Assembly: GCF_030063135.1 (NCBI RefSeq)
Contig: NZ_JASISO010000001.1
Span: 206,977 to 270,976, forward strand
Length of the DNA stretch: 64,000 nt
Direction: 5' to 3'
DNA from: Streptomyces sp. G-G2
GTDB taxonomy: Bacteria > Actinomycetota > Actinomycetes > Streptomycetales > Streptomycetaceae
This document shows, one piece after another, positions 25,223 through 33,566 of this stretch; position 1 is the stretch's first letter, and each line of letters opens with the position of its first letter. Below the pieces are notes generated by a model. It was not told the origin of the DNA, did not search any database, and saw only the letters and a list, made by a program, of their open reading frames with translations. The position numbers and the translations under genes are program-made.

Positions 25223-26985
25223 CTCTGGCCCGTGCGGACCGTGCGCAGGGCGACCGTTTCGCTGCCGTCACCGGGGATGTGCTGGTCCGGTTCGGCCGGT
25301 TCGGCCGACTCGGTACGGGCCGCCGGGGTGGTGGCGGGGGCGGGGGCCGCCGGGGGCGTCGCGGCCGCCGGGGTCGCCCCCTTGGACTTGGACGTGGACC
25401 GGCCGCGCTTGTCGCCCGGCAGCGGACCGTGCAGGACCGCGCCCAGCACGGTGCCGCCCGCGCCGCTGATCAGCTCGCGGATCCGGGACAGGTCGGTGCG
25501 GTGCACGGCGCGCGGGTCGCAGACGACGAGGACGCCGTCGACCCGGTCGACGAGGGCCAGCGCGTCGGCGTAGGACAGGACGGGCGGGGCGAGCACGACC
25601 ACGGTGGAGTTGGGGGAGTCCGCCTCCGAGATCAGCCGGGTCGCGCGCGGGGTGGTGAGTGCGCGGGCGACGTTGCGCACCCGCTCGCCGGGGATCAGGT
25701 CGAAGGCGCCCGACTCACCGGCGTCCACGACGAGCTGGCGCCCGTCGGGCCAGTCGGACTCGGTGGGCCCGGGGTGTCCGCCCTGGGCCGGTCCGCCCGG
25801 CATCTGGCTCCAGCGGGGCCGCCCGCCCGCGTCGGTGGGCAGCTGGCTCGCGAGCAGCGGCGTCCGCAGGTCGGCCTCGATGAGCAGGACGTCCTTGCCG
25901 GTCTCGGCGAAGGAGGCGGCGAGGTTCACGGCCACGGCGGCGGCGGTCTCGCTGCTGCCGCGCGGGGCGACCACGAGCAGCCGCCGCCGGTCGGCGAAGC
26001 GGGAGTCGTAGGCGAGCCGGAAGGCCACCGACCGGTACTCCTCCGCGAGCCTCGGGTCGGCCTCACCGGCGGCGAGCAGCGGCCCGCCGCCCGTCTTGTC
26101 GCGGGGCAGGTTCCCGAGGACGGGGGCGCGCAGGGCGCGCGAGACGTCCCCGTCGGAGCGCGGCGCGGGGTCGAAGACGAGGCGGACCCAGGCGGCCAGC
26201 AGGCCGAGCGCGAGACCTACGGCCGCGCCGAGCGCGAGCGACATGACGATGCCGGGCCCGTCGGGCTGGGTGGGCACCGTCGCGGCGCTGGTGACCCGGC
26301 CGGGGGTCATGTCGAGGGCGTCGAGCTTGGCGATGTTCCCGTTGAGCTGGCCGACCTTGCTCTGCAGGTCGGTCCGGGAGGAGTACGCGGCGTCGCGCGC
26401 GCTGCCCGCGGGTATCTGGGCGATCTGCTTGACCAGGTCGTCGAGCTGCTTGGCGACCGGGTCGCGCTGGTCCTTGTAGCTCTTGACCATGGCGTCACGG
26501 GTGACGTCGAGGGCGTCGCGCCGCTTGAGCAGGTACGCCTCCGTCATCGCGTTGGCGCGCTTGGCGGCCTCGGTGGGCGAGCCGGAGGTGTAGGTGAAGC
26601 GCAGCACCATGGTCTGCGGCGGGTTGGTGACCTGGAGTCCGGAGCGCAGCGCGGCGAATCCGCTGTCCTTGACCCCGAGCTTCTTCGCGGCCTCGCCCGC
26701 GATGGAACTGCTGAGCGCGACCTGGCGTTCGGAGCCGATGTTGATCGCCTTGTCGGGGGCGATGCTCGGGTTGAACGGGTCGTCGGTCGGGGTGCGCAGG
26801 ACCACGTCGGCGGTGGCGACGTAGGTGTCGGCCGTCGATATGCCGAGGTACACACCGCCCAGCAGGCCGATGCCGATGCCCACGCCGATCAGCCTGCGGT
26901 AGCGCAGGAGCTGACGGAACTGATCTCTGAGGAGATCGGGTTCGTCCTCGGCCGGGACCGCTGCCGGGCGGTTCGTCTCGATCAC
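25219..26985 (-). CDS. Wzz-type chain-length regulator fused to a BY-kinase-like domain with degenerate P-loop
   Basis: This 588-aa protein controls polymer length or export. The N-terminal Wzz domain has a helix near residues 33-53 (IGVGIGIGLLGGVYLGI), an extracytoplasmic region to about residue 235, and a second helix (IVMSLALGAAVGLALGLLAA). The C-terminal domain resembles BY-kinases: EYRSVAFRLAY, LLVVAPRGSSETAAAVAVNL in the Walker A position, LLIEADLRTPLL (Walker A') and STVVVLAPP. The Walker A lacks the usual GKS/T, and no tyrosine cluster ends the protein; instead there is a Pro/Ala/Thr tail. It may therefore not phosphorylate. GTGA overlaps couple it to the flippase and to the upstream glycosyltransferase. 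Confidence 0.9.
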   Translation of the reverse strand: MIETNRPAAVPAEDEPDLLRDQFRQLLRYRRLIGVGIGIGLLGGVYLGISTADTYVATADVVLRTPTDDPFNPSIAPDKAINIGSERQVALSSSIAGEAAKKLGVKDSGFAALRSGLQVTNPPQTMVLRFTYTSGSPTEAAKRANAMTEAYLLKRRDALDVTRDAMVKSYKDQRDPVAKQLDDLVKQIAQIPAGSARDAAYSSRTDLQSKVGQLNGNIAKLDALDMTPGRVTSAATVPTQPDGPGIVMSLALGAAVGLALGLLAAWVRLVFDPAPRSDGDVSRALRAPVLGNLPRDKTGGGPLLAAGEADPRLAEEYRSVAFRLAYDSRFADRRRLLVVAPRGSSETAAAVAVNLAASFAETGKDVLLIEADLRTPLLASQLPTDAGGRPRWSQMPGGPAQGGHPGPTESDWPDGRQLVVDAGESGAFDLIPGERVRNVARALTTPRATRLISEADSPNSTVVVLAPPVLSYADALALVDRVDGVLVVCDPRAVHRTDLSRIRELISGAGGTVLGAVLHGPLPGDKRGRSTSKSKGATPAAATPPAAPAPATTPAARTESAEPAEPDQHIPGDGSETVALRTVRTGQR

Positions 26986-28217
26986 GGCCGGGGACCCCCA
27001 AGTGCTTCGTCTATCAGTGCGTCGATGCGGGCGAGGCCCGCTTCCCGGCTCAGGTGAGCCGCCACGTGGCGCGGACCGGCCGCGCCCAGCGCGTCCGCCC
27101 CCCGCGGATCCTCGGCCAGTGCGCGTACGGCCTTCAGCAGCGCGCCCGGGTCTTCCGGTGCGACGAGCACCCCGGCTCCCGAACGCTCCACCTCCTGGGC
27201 GGTGCCGCCCTCCGCCGCCACGGAGGCGATGACGGGCCTGCCCGCCGCGAAGTAGGAGGTGAGCTTGGACGGCACGCTCATGTCGAGTACGGCCGCGTGC
27301 TGCGTGACCGCGAGCACGTCCGCCGCCGCGAGGATATCGGGGAACTCGCCGTCGGCGGCAGGGGGGATGATGTCCAGGTTCGGTACGTCCGCCGACAGGT
27401 CGGCCAGCGCCCCCCGCTGGCTGCCGTCGCCCATGAGGACGAAGCGGACGGAGGGGTCCAGCCGGGCGGCGCCGACGAGGACTTCCAGGCCCTGCTTGAG
27501 GCCCATGTTCCCGGAGTGCAGCACCACGGTCTGACCGGGGGCCCAGCCCAGGTGGGCACGGGTCTCACCGCGCGGCTTGGTGGGGGCGGGCACGTGCGAC
27601 CAGTTGGGCACGACGCGGATCCGCTTCGGGTCCACGCCCATGCCCACGACGCGGTCCACGAAGGTCTCGTGGATGACGCCGACCAGGGTGGCGCGCTTGA
27701 GGGCGTACGCCTCGGCCCTGGCGGCGATCACGGCGGCCTTGTCGCCGCCGCTGATCCCGCTCTGCGCGGCGGCGGCCCCCATCAGGTCCTGGACGACGGG
27801 GACGTACGGCACCTTCCAGCGGGCCGCGAGCCGGGCCGCGAGCACACCGCCCGCGAGGCTGGGCATCTGGGCGAGGACCGCGTCCGGCTTCGGCATCCGG
27901 GGCGGGGCCACGGCGCCGTGCAGCAGGATCGATCCTTCGAACAGGGCCCGGGTGACAGCGCTCTGGCGCGACGGGACGGTGTGCGCACGCCGGTGCACGG
28001 TCACCCCCGCGCGCTGCTCCGTGCGCCTGAGCGCCCCCTTGTACTCCGGTTCGAGAGACCAGGAGGGGTAGTGCGGCATACCCGCGAGAACATGGGTATC
28101 GTGGCCGATATTCGCCCAGTGCTCTGCGATTTGAGTGGCGTACGGGCCAATACCCGCGTGCTCGGGAGCGTAATTGGTGGAAACCAGCAGCAGGCGCCGG
28201 TGACCGGATATGGACAC
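26982..28217 (-). CDS. Glycosyltransferase, GT4 family (WbuB-like)
   Basis: This 411-aa GT-B enzyme resembles WbuB-type transferases. The N-terminus has LLLVSTNYAPEHAGIGPYAT and VLAGMPHYPSW. The donor domain contains GWAPGQTVVLHSGNMGLKQG, FVLMGDGSQR and DMSVPSKLTSYFAAGRPVIA. It likely adds a sugar during repeat-unit assembly. I chose GTG 28217 because AAGGGGA lies six bases upstream; the frame is open back to 28253. CTGGGGGG lies just before that site. Its stop overlaps the start of the Wzz gene (GTGA), making a three-gene coupled operon with wzz and wzx. Confidence 0.92.
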   Translation of the reverse strand: MSISGHRRLLLVSTNYAPEHAGIGPYATQIAEHWANIGHDTHVLAGMPHYPSWSLEPEYKGALRRTEQRAGVTVHRRAHTVPSRQSAVTRALFEGSILLHGAVAPPRMPKPDAVLAQMPSLAGGVLAARLAARWKVPYVPVVQDLMGAAAAQSGISGGDKAAVIAARAEAYALKRATLVGVIHETFVDRVVGMGVDPKRIRVVPNWSHVPAPTKPRGETRAHLGWAPGQTVVLHSGNMGLKQGLEVLVGAARLDPSVRFVLMGDGSQRGALADLSADVPNLDIIPPAADGEFPDILAAADVLAVTQHAAVLDMSVPSKLTSYFAAGRPVIASVAAEGGTAQEVERSGAGVLVAPEDPGALLKAVRALAEDPRGADALGAAGPRHVAAHLSREAGLARIDALIDEALGGPRP

Positions 28218-28344
28218 TGAACGTCCCCTTCCCCCCAGGTCGATGCGCTGCACACCCTAATCGTTCACCCGCACGGCGCGGAACGTGCACGCTATTGTCT
28301 GCTAATCCGCCGCGCCGGGGGGCGCGGCTTCTGGGGGGTAACAG

Positions 28345-28854
28345 ATGACGGAGCAGGACATGTCCGAACTTGGCGCGCCCGCACGCAGGCCCTACCGGGT
28401 CGGCTACGCGCCGGGTGCCTACGATCTGTTCCACATCGGGCATCTCAACATCCTTCGGCACGCCCGTAGTCAGTGCGACTACCTGGTGGCCGGAGTGGTC
28501 TCCGACGAGATGGCGGAACTCGCCAAGGGGCGGCGCCCGATGATCCCGCTCGTCGAGCGGCTGGAAATCGTCCGCAGCGTGAAGTACGTCGACGCGGCTT
28601 TCGTCGAGACCGTCCCCGACAAGGTGGAGACGTGGAAGCAGGTCCGCTTCGACGTGATCTTCAAGGGCGACGACTGGCGCGGAACGCCCAAGGGCCGACG
28701 GCTGGAAGAGGACTTCGACGCCGTCGGCGTCGACGTCGTCTACTTCCCCTACACCGTGCACACGTCCAGCACCCAGCTGCGCCGGGCCCTGGACGCGCTC
28801 GCCGCCCCCCTGGGCGTACCGGCGGGTGTCCCGCTCACCGTCGAACTGCGCTGA
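28345..28854 (+). CDS. TagD/GCT-type cytidylyltransferase
   Basis: This 169-aa nucleotidyltransferase activates an alcohol phosphate (for example glycerol-3-phosphate) with CTP. It has the HxGH motif in GAYDLFHIGHLNILRHA, the R-x-x-x-I region (VERLEIVRSVKYVD), FKGDDWRGTP and a closing HTSSTQLRR similar to the family ISSTxxR motif. About 15 extra N-terminal residues precede the domain. ATG 28345 is preceded by CTGGGGGG. Its 3' end overlaps by 20 bp the convergent CDP-alcohol phosphotransferase gene, whose enzyme could use its product. Substrate is unproven: glycerol, ribitol, ethanolamine or an inositol phosphate are all possible. Confidence 0.88.
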   Translation: MTEQDMSELGAPARRPYRVGYAPGAYDLFHIGHLNILRHARSQCDYLVAGVVSDEMAELAKGRRPMIPLVERLEIVRSVKYVDAAFVETVPDKVETWKQVRFDVIFKGDDWRGTPKGRRLEEDFDAVGVDVVYFPYTVHTSSTQLRRALDALAAPLGVPAGVPLTVELR

Positions 28855-29557
28855 GTTCCCGGAACCACTTCGCGAGGAACGCCAGCAGGAACAGCACGGC
28901 CACCGCACCCAGGCCCGCGTAGGCCCACCGGAACATCGCCCCGCCGCCCAGCAGCAGGAACACCAGGCAGAACACCCCGTAGTCCACCGGCAGCAGCGCG
29001 ACCGCGCGCACGGTGGAGGGCGCGGCGGCGGGGCTCCCCGGAGCCGCCTTGGGCTTGAGCTTCTCCGTCAGCAGTCCGCCGAAGAAGGTCACCACGGCCG
29101 CGAACTGGAAGCCCAGCGGCACCAGCAGCCAGCCGTCACCGGCGGTCCCGTACTCCTCGGGGAACCGGTAGAAGGCGAGCAGCACACAGGTGTGCAGCGC
29201 CGTCAGCTTGGCGCAGTCCACGACGTGGTCGAGCCACTCGCCCGCCGCGCTGCCACCGCCCCGCAGCCGGGCCAGCTGCCCGTCGGCCGAGTCGAAGGCG
29301 AAGCCGACGGCGAGCGCCGCCCACACCGCGATCCCGAGCCCCCACGACGGCGCGACGAGCGCCACGGCGCCCACGGCGGCGAAGCTGAAGGCGGCGCTGA
29401 CCAGCGTCACCTGGTTCGGGCTCAGGCCCAGCGCGTACGAACCCGCGGCCAGGTAGCGCCCGGCCGGCCGGTTCACGAAGCGGGAGTACAGGGACACCCC
29501 CTTCGCCGACTTCTGCGCCCCGCGCAACTCCCGTAGCGCGGTCCCGACACTCGCCAT
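28835..29557 (-). CDS. CDP-alcohol phosphatidyltransferase family protein
   Basis: This 240-aa membrane enzyme carries the complete CDP-alcohol phosphotransferase signature within DSADGQLARLRGGGSAAGEW followed by LDHVVD, that is D-x2-D-G-x2-A-R-x8-G-x3-D-x3-D. About six hydrophobic helices follow and precede it. The family moves a phospho-alcohol from a CDP-alcohol onto an acceptor hydroxyl within the membrane. I placed the start at ATG 29557 for GAAGGGG eight bases upstream; the frame extends to 29626. It overlaps the cytidylyltransferase gene tail to tail. In this context it may make a phosphodiester modification or a lipid for the polysaccharide, rather than a housekeeping phospholipid. 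Confidence 0.9.
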   Translation of the reverse strand: MASVGTALRELRGAQKSAKGVSLYSRFVNRPAGRYLAAGSYALGLSPNQVTLVSAAFSFAAVGAVALVAPSWGLGIAVWAALAVGFAFDSADGQLARLRGGGSAAGEWLDHVVDCAKLTALHTCVLLAFYRFPEEYGTAGDGWLLVPLGFQFAAVVTFFGGLLTEKLKPKAAPGSPAAAPSTVRAVALLPVDYGVFCLVFLLLGGGAMFRWAYAGLGAVAVLFLLAFLAKWFRELSAVRR

Positions 29558-29711
29558 CCGCACAGCCCCTTCGACGTCCCCGTTGGAACGCGTGCGCAGC
29601 AGCACGCGTGTACGACGGGACATCATCGCAGGGCGGAGCGGAGCCGCCGCGGCCGTTGGCCGGAAAGCCCCCGGGGGCTTTCCGGAAACCCGGCGCGCGG
29701 CCCCCGCCCGC

Positions 29712-32039
29712 TCAGGCCACCACCCGCAGCAGCACCACCGACCGGGCCGGAACCGTCATCGGTCGGCCGCCCCGGTGCCGCGCCCCCGGCGCCGCCGCCT
29801 GCTCCTCCCGCGAGGTGTCCAGCACCACCTCGTACTCCTCCGCCCACGGCGCCCCCGGCAGCGACCACGCCACCGGCCGGTCCCCGGCGTGCAGCAGCGC
29901 GAGGAAGCTGTCGTCGGTGATCTGGCGCCCCCGCTCGTCCCGCCCCGGGATGTCCCGCCCCGACAGGTACAGACCCAGTGCGGCGGCGGGCGCGTACCAG
30001 TCCCGCTCGGTCATCTCCGCGCCGCCCGGGGTGAACCACGCCAAGTCCCGCAGCCCGTCCGTGCCCTCGGCCCGTCCCGAGAAGAACGCCCGCCGCCGCA
30101 GCACCGGATGCTCCTGACGCAGCCGCACCAGCCGGGCGGTCAGCGCGAACAGCTCCCGCCAGACCGGATCCTCCAGCAGCGACCAGTCCACCCACCCCGT
30201 CTCGTTGTCCTGGCAGTACGCGTTGTTGTTGCCGCCCTGGGTCCGGCCGAACTCGTCGCCCGCCACCAGCATCGGCACCCCCGTCGACAGCAGCAGCGTG
30301 GTCAGGAGGTTGCGCAGCTGGCGCCGCCGCAGCGCCGCGACCCGCGGATCCGTGCCCTCGGGCGGATCCCCCTCCACCCCGCCGTTCCACGACCGGTTGT
30401 CGTTCGTACCGTCCCGGCCGGCCTCGCCGTTCGCCTCGTTGTGCTTGCGCTCGTAGGACACCAGGTCGCGCAGGGTGAAACCGTCGTGCGCGGTCACGAA
30501 GTTCACCGAGGCGTACGGGCGCCGCCCGCCCCACGCGTACAGGTCGCTGGACCCCGACAGCCGGTACCCCAAATCCCGTACGTCGGGCAGCGCGCCGCGC
30601 CAGAAGTCCCGGACCGCGTCCCGGTAGCGGTCGTTCCACTCGGTCCACAACGGGGGGAACGCGCCCACCTGGTAGCCCCCCGAGCCCACGTCCCACGGCT
30701 CCGCGATCAGCTTCACCCGCCGCAGCACCGGATCCTGGGCGATCACCGCCAGGAACGGGGAGAGCATGTCCACGTCGTGCATCGAGCGGGCCAGCGCCGC
30801 CGCCAAGTCGAAGCGGAAGCCGTCCACCCCCATCTCGGTCACCCAGTAGCGCAGCGAATCGGTGATCAGCCGCAGCACGTGCGGGCGCCCCGCGTGCAGG
30901 GTGTTCCCGCAGCCGGTGTAGTCGGAGTAGCGCCGCTGGTCGTTCTGCAGCCGGTAGTAGCCGCGGTTGTCGATCCCGCGCAGGGACAGCGTGGGACCCA
31001 GCTCGCCCGCCTCCGCCGTGTGGTTGTAGACCACGTCGAGGATCACCTCGATCCCCGCCGCGTGCAGGGCCCGGACCATCCGCTTGAACTCGCCGACCTG
31101 CTGCCCGGTGGTGCCCGAGGCGGAGTACCCGGCGTGCGGGGCGAAGTAGCCGACCGAGTTGTAGCCCCAGTAGTTGCGCAGGCCCCGGCGCAGCAGGTGG
31201 TCCTCGTGCGCGAACTGGTGCACCGGCAAGAGCTCCACCGCCGTCACCCCCAGCGCGGTCAGGTGCTCGATCGCCGCCGGATGCGCCAGCCCCGCGTAGG
31301 TGCCGCGCAGTTCCTCGGGGATCCCCGGGTGGCGCATGGTGAACCCGCGCACGTGCAGCTCGTAGATGACCGAGTCCGCCCACGGCGTCTTGGGCCGCAC
31401 GTCGTCGGCCCAGTCGTCGTCGTCGTGGACGACCACCCCCTTCGGCACGAAGGGCGCCGAGTCCCGGTCGTCGCGCACGGTGTCCGCGATGTACTGCTGC
31501 GGCCAGTCCCGGACGTGCCCGTACACCTCGGGCGGCAGGGTGAAGTCGCCGTCCACGGCCCGGGCGTACGGATCCAGCAGCAGCTTCGCCGGGTTGTAGC
31601 GGGCCCCCGTCCAGGGGTCCCAGCGCCCGTGCACCCGGAACCCGTACCGCTGCCCCGGGCGCACGCCCGGCACGAAACCGTGCCAGATCTCGTGCGTCAG
31701 CTCCGTCAGCGTGCACCGGGTCTCGGCGCCGCCCTCGTCGAACAGGCACAGCTCCACCGACTCCGCGCCCTGCGCCCAGAGCGCGAAGTTGGTGCCCGCG
31801 GGTCCGGCGCCGATGGTCCGGCCGGTCCGGTAGCGGGCCCCCAAGGGGTGCGAGGAGCCGGGCCACACCATCGGCGCCGGGCGGGTGGGCGCCCGTACCG
31901 GAGCCGCGGCGGGCTCCCTGACCTGCGTGTCCGCCCGGCCGTTCACCGGTCCTGCGGACCGGCCTCCGGACCCGACGTCGATCGTGCGCTGGGCGTGCGG
32001 AACGGATTCCACCGCCTCGTCCTCGGCTGCGCTCGTCAC
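29712..32039 (-). CDS. glgX: Glycogen debranching enzyme GlgX
   Basis: This 775-aa GH13_11 enzyme hydrolyses alpha-1,6 branches of glycogen or glucan. It has an N-terminal CBM48 region (GTNFALWAQGAESVELCLFD), then the barrel motifs VIYELHVRGFT, ILDVVYNHT, GVDGFRFDLA (nucleophile Asp) and LIAEPWDVG (acid Glu), and VNFVTAHDGFTL. The first ~60 residues form an extra acidic/Pro-rich extension. GTG 32039 is selected for GGAGG six bases upstream. It complements glgE and glgP at the left end of the window, although the polysaccharide region lies between. Transcribed away from the L,D-transpeptidase gene. Confidence 0.95.
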   Translation of the reverse strand: MTSAAEDEAVESVPHAQRTIDVGSGGRSAGPVNGRADTQVREPAAAPVRAPTRPAPMVWPGSSHPLGARYRTGRTIGAGPAGTNFALWAQGAESVELCLFDEGGAETRCTLTELTHEIWHGFVPGVRPGQRYGFRVHGRWDPWTGARYNPAKLLLDPYARAVDGDFTLPPEVYGHVRDWPQQYIADTVRDDRDSAPFVPKGVVVHDDDDWADDVRPKTPWADSVIYELHVRGFTMRHPGIPEELRGTYAGLAHPAAIEHLTALGVTAVELLPVHQFAHEDHLLRRGLRNYWGYNSVGYFAPHAGYSASGTTGQQVGEFKRMVRALHAAGIEVILDVVYNHTAEAGELGPTLSLRGIDNRGYYRLQNDQRRYSDYTGCGNTLHAGRPHVLRLITDSLRYWVTEMGVDGFRFDLAAALARSMHDVDMLSPFLAVIAQDPVLRRVKLIAEPWDVGSGGYQVGAFPPLWTEWNDRYRDAVRDFWRGALPDVRDLGYRLSGSSDLYAWGGRRPYASVNFVTAHDGFTLRDLVSYERKHNEANGEAGRDGTNDNRSWNGGVEGDPPEGTDPRVAALRRRQLRNLLTTLLLSTGVPMLVAGDEFGRTQGGNNNAYCQDNETGWVDWSLLEDPVWRELFALTARLVRLRQEHPVLRRRAFFSGRAEGTDGLRDLAWFTPGGAEMTERDWYAPAAALGLYLSGRDIPGRDERGRQITDDSFLALLHAGDRPVAWSLPGAPWAEEYEVVLDTSREEQAAAPGARHRGGRPMTVPARSVVLLRVVA

Positions 32040-32194
32040 TGCACGCCTCCACGGCTCCTGGGTACCTGCGGGGGAGGGAAGGGGGCTCCGGCGTCCCTGC
32101 CGCAGCCCGTCCCCGTCCGGTCCTTCCCACTGTTCTGCCCGGAACCTGGGCCACACTCACGTTTCCCCTGGACGGCACGGTCGTTGGACGCACC

Positions 32195-33424
32195 GTGAGA
32201 CTTGTGAAGAGGCGGGCACGGGCGGGCTTGGCCGCCATGGCGGCATGGGCGGCCCTGACGGGCGCAGCGGTCGGATGCACTGCGGGAGGGGGCTCTCCGG
32301 TGGAGATCCAGCTGCCCGGGAAGGCCCGGTCGCCCCAAGAAGCCATCCGGGTGACCCCGGAGGACAACGCCAAGGGAGTACCGGCCGAGGGGCCGCTGAC
32401 CGTGCACGTGCCCGAGGGCCGTCTGGAGCGGGTCGTGGTCACCAAGGTGGAGGACGCGCAGGAGGAACAGGTACCGGGCTCCATCGACCCCGACGGCCTC
32501 AGCTGGCGCCCCGACGCGGCCGCCGGGCGGCTCGCGCTCGCCGCCAAGTACACGGTGGACGCGGTCGCCGTCGACGGCCACAACCGGCGCCAGGCCCGGC
32601 ACACCAGCTTCACCACCTACGTCCCCGAGGAGCGGTTCATCGGCTACTTCAAACCCGAGAACCGCTCCACCGTCGGCATCGGGATGATCGTCTCCTTCAA
32701 CTTCAACCGGCCCATCAAGAACCGCGCCGAAGTCGAACGGGCCATCAGCATCACCTCCGACCCGCCGGTGGAGGTCACCGGCCACTGGTTCGGCGACGAG
32801 CGGATCGACTTCCGGCCCAAGGAGTACTGGAAGCCCGCCACCGAGGTCACCGTCGACATGAAGCTCCGCGACATCGAGGGCGCCCCCGGCTCGTACGGGG
32901 TGCAGAGCAAGACCGTCCGCTTCACCGTCGGCCGCAGGCAGATCTCCACCGTGGACGCGGCCGCCCACACCATGGAGGTCCGCCGGGACGGAGCGCTGCT
33001 CTCCACGGTCCCGATCAGCGCCGGGGCACCCAAGAACACCACCTACAACGGCAAGATGGTGGTCAGCGAGATGTTCGACGTCACCCGGATGAACGGCCAG
33101 ACCGTCGGCTTCGGCGGCGAGTACGACATCCCCGACGTCCCGCACGCCATGCGGCTCACCGCCTCCGGGACCTTCCTGCACGGGAACTACTGGGCCAGCC
33201 CCGACACCTTCGGCGCCACCAACACCAGCCACGGCTGCATCGGCCTGCGCGACAACAAGGGCGGCGGCTCGGACACCCCGGCGGGCTGGTTCTTCGACCG
33301 CACCCTCGTCGGGGACGTGGTCGAGATCGTGAACTCCCAGGACAAGACCGTCGCCGCCGACAACGGCCTCGGCGGCTGGAACCTCTCCTGGCCGGACTGG
33401 ATCGCGGGCTCGTCGCTCGGATGA
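32195..33424 (+). CDS. L,D-transpeptidase lipoprotein (YkuD, Ig-like domains), paralogue 1
   Basis: This 409-aa lipoprotein should cross-link peptidoglycan by making 3-3 bonds outside the membrane. A lipoprotein signal ends in TGAAVGC. Residues about 45-150 and 150-260 are Ig-like domains as in mycobacterial LdtMt2 (FIGYFKPENRSTVGIGMIVS, VTGHWFGDERIDFRPKEYW). The YkuD domain ends with HGN and SHGCIGL, the catalytic cysteine being Cys348. The C-terminal cap (NGLGGWNLSWPDW) is also characteristic. The GTG start at 32195 has a weak ribosome site; GTG 32204 is possible. It is paralogous to the protein at 36748-37989. Confidence 0.94.
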   Translation: MRLVKRRARAGLAAMAAWAALTGAAVGCTAGGGSPVEIQLPGKARSPQEAIRVTPEDNAKGVPAEGPLTVHVPEGRLERVVVTKVEDAQEEQVPGSIDPDGLSWRPDAAAGRLALAAKYTVDAVAVDGHNRRQARHTSFTTYVPEERFIGYFKPENRSTVGIGMIVSFNFNRPIKNRAEVERAISITSDPPVEVTGHWFGDERIDFRPKEYWKPATEVTVDMKLRDIEGAPGSYGVQSKTVRFTVGRRQISTVDAAAHTMEVRRDGALLSTVPISAGAPKNTTYNGKMVVSEMFDVTRMNGQTVGFGGEYDIPDVPHAMRLTASGTFLHGNYWASPDTFGATNTSHGCIGLRDNKGGGSDTPAGWFFDRTLVGDVVEIVNSQDKTVAADNGLGGWNLSWPDWIAGSSLG

Positions 33425-33566
33425 GCACGCCGATGACGGCCCGATCGAGTGATTGTCGGACCGTAATGCCGTAGCGCGGAGTGTCGGTCCGTCCGGCGCG
33501 CCGCAGCCTTCGCCCAGCCTGACCGTGCCGACAGCGCAGGCAGCGGCAGGCAACGGACGGAGCGTC

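Noticed and set aside
29583..32198. 871-aa plus-strand open frame
   Set aside because: It is the antisense shadow of glgX and rich in Arg/His/Pro/Val.
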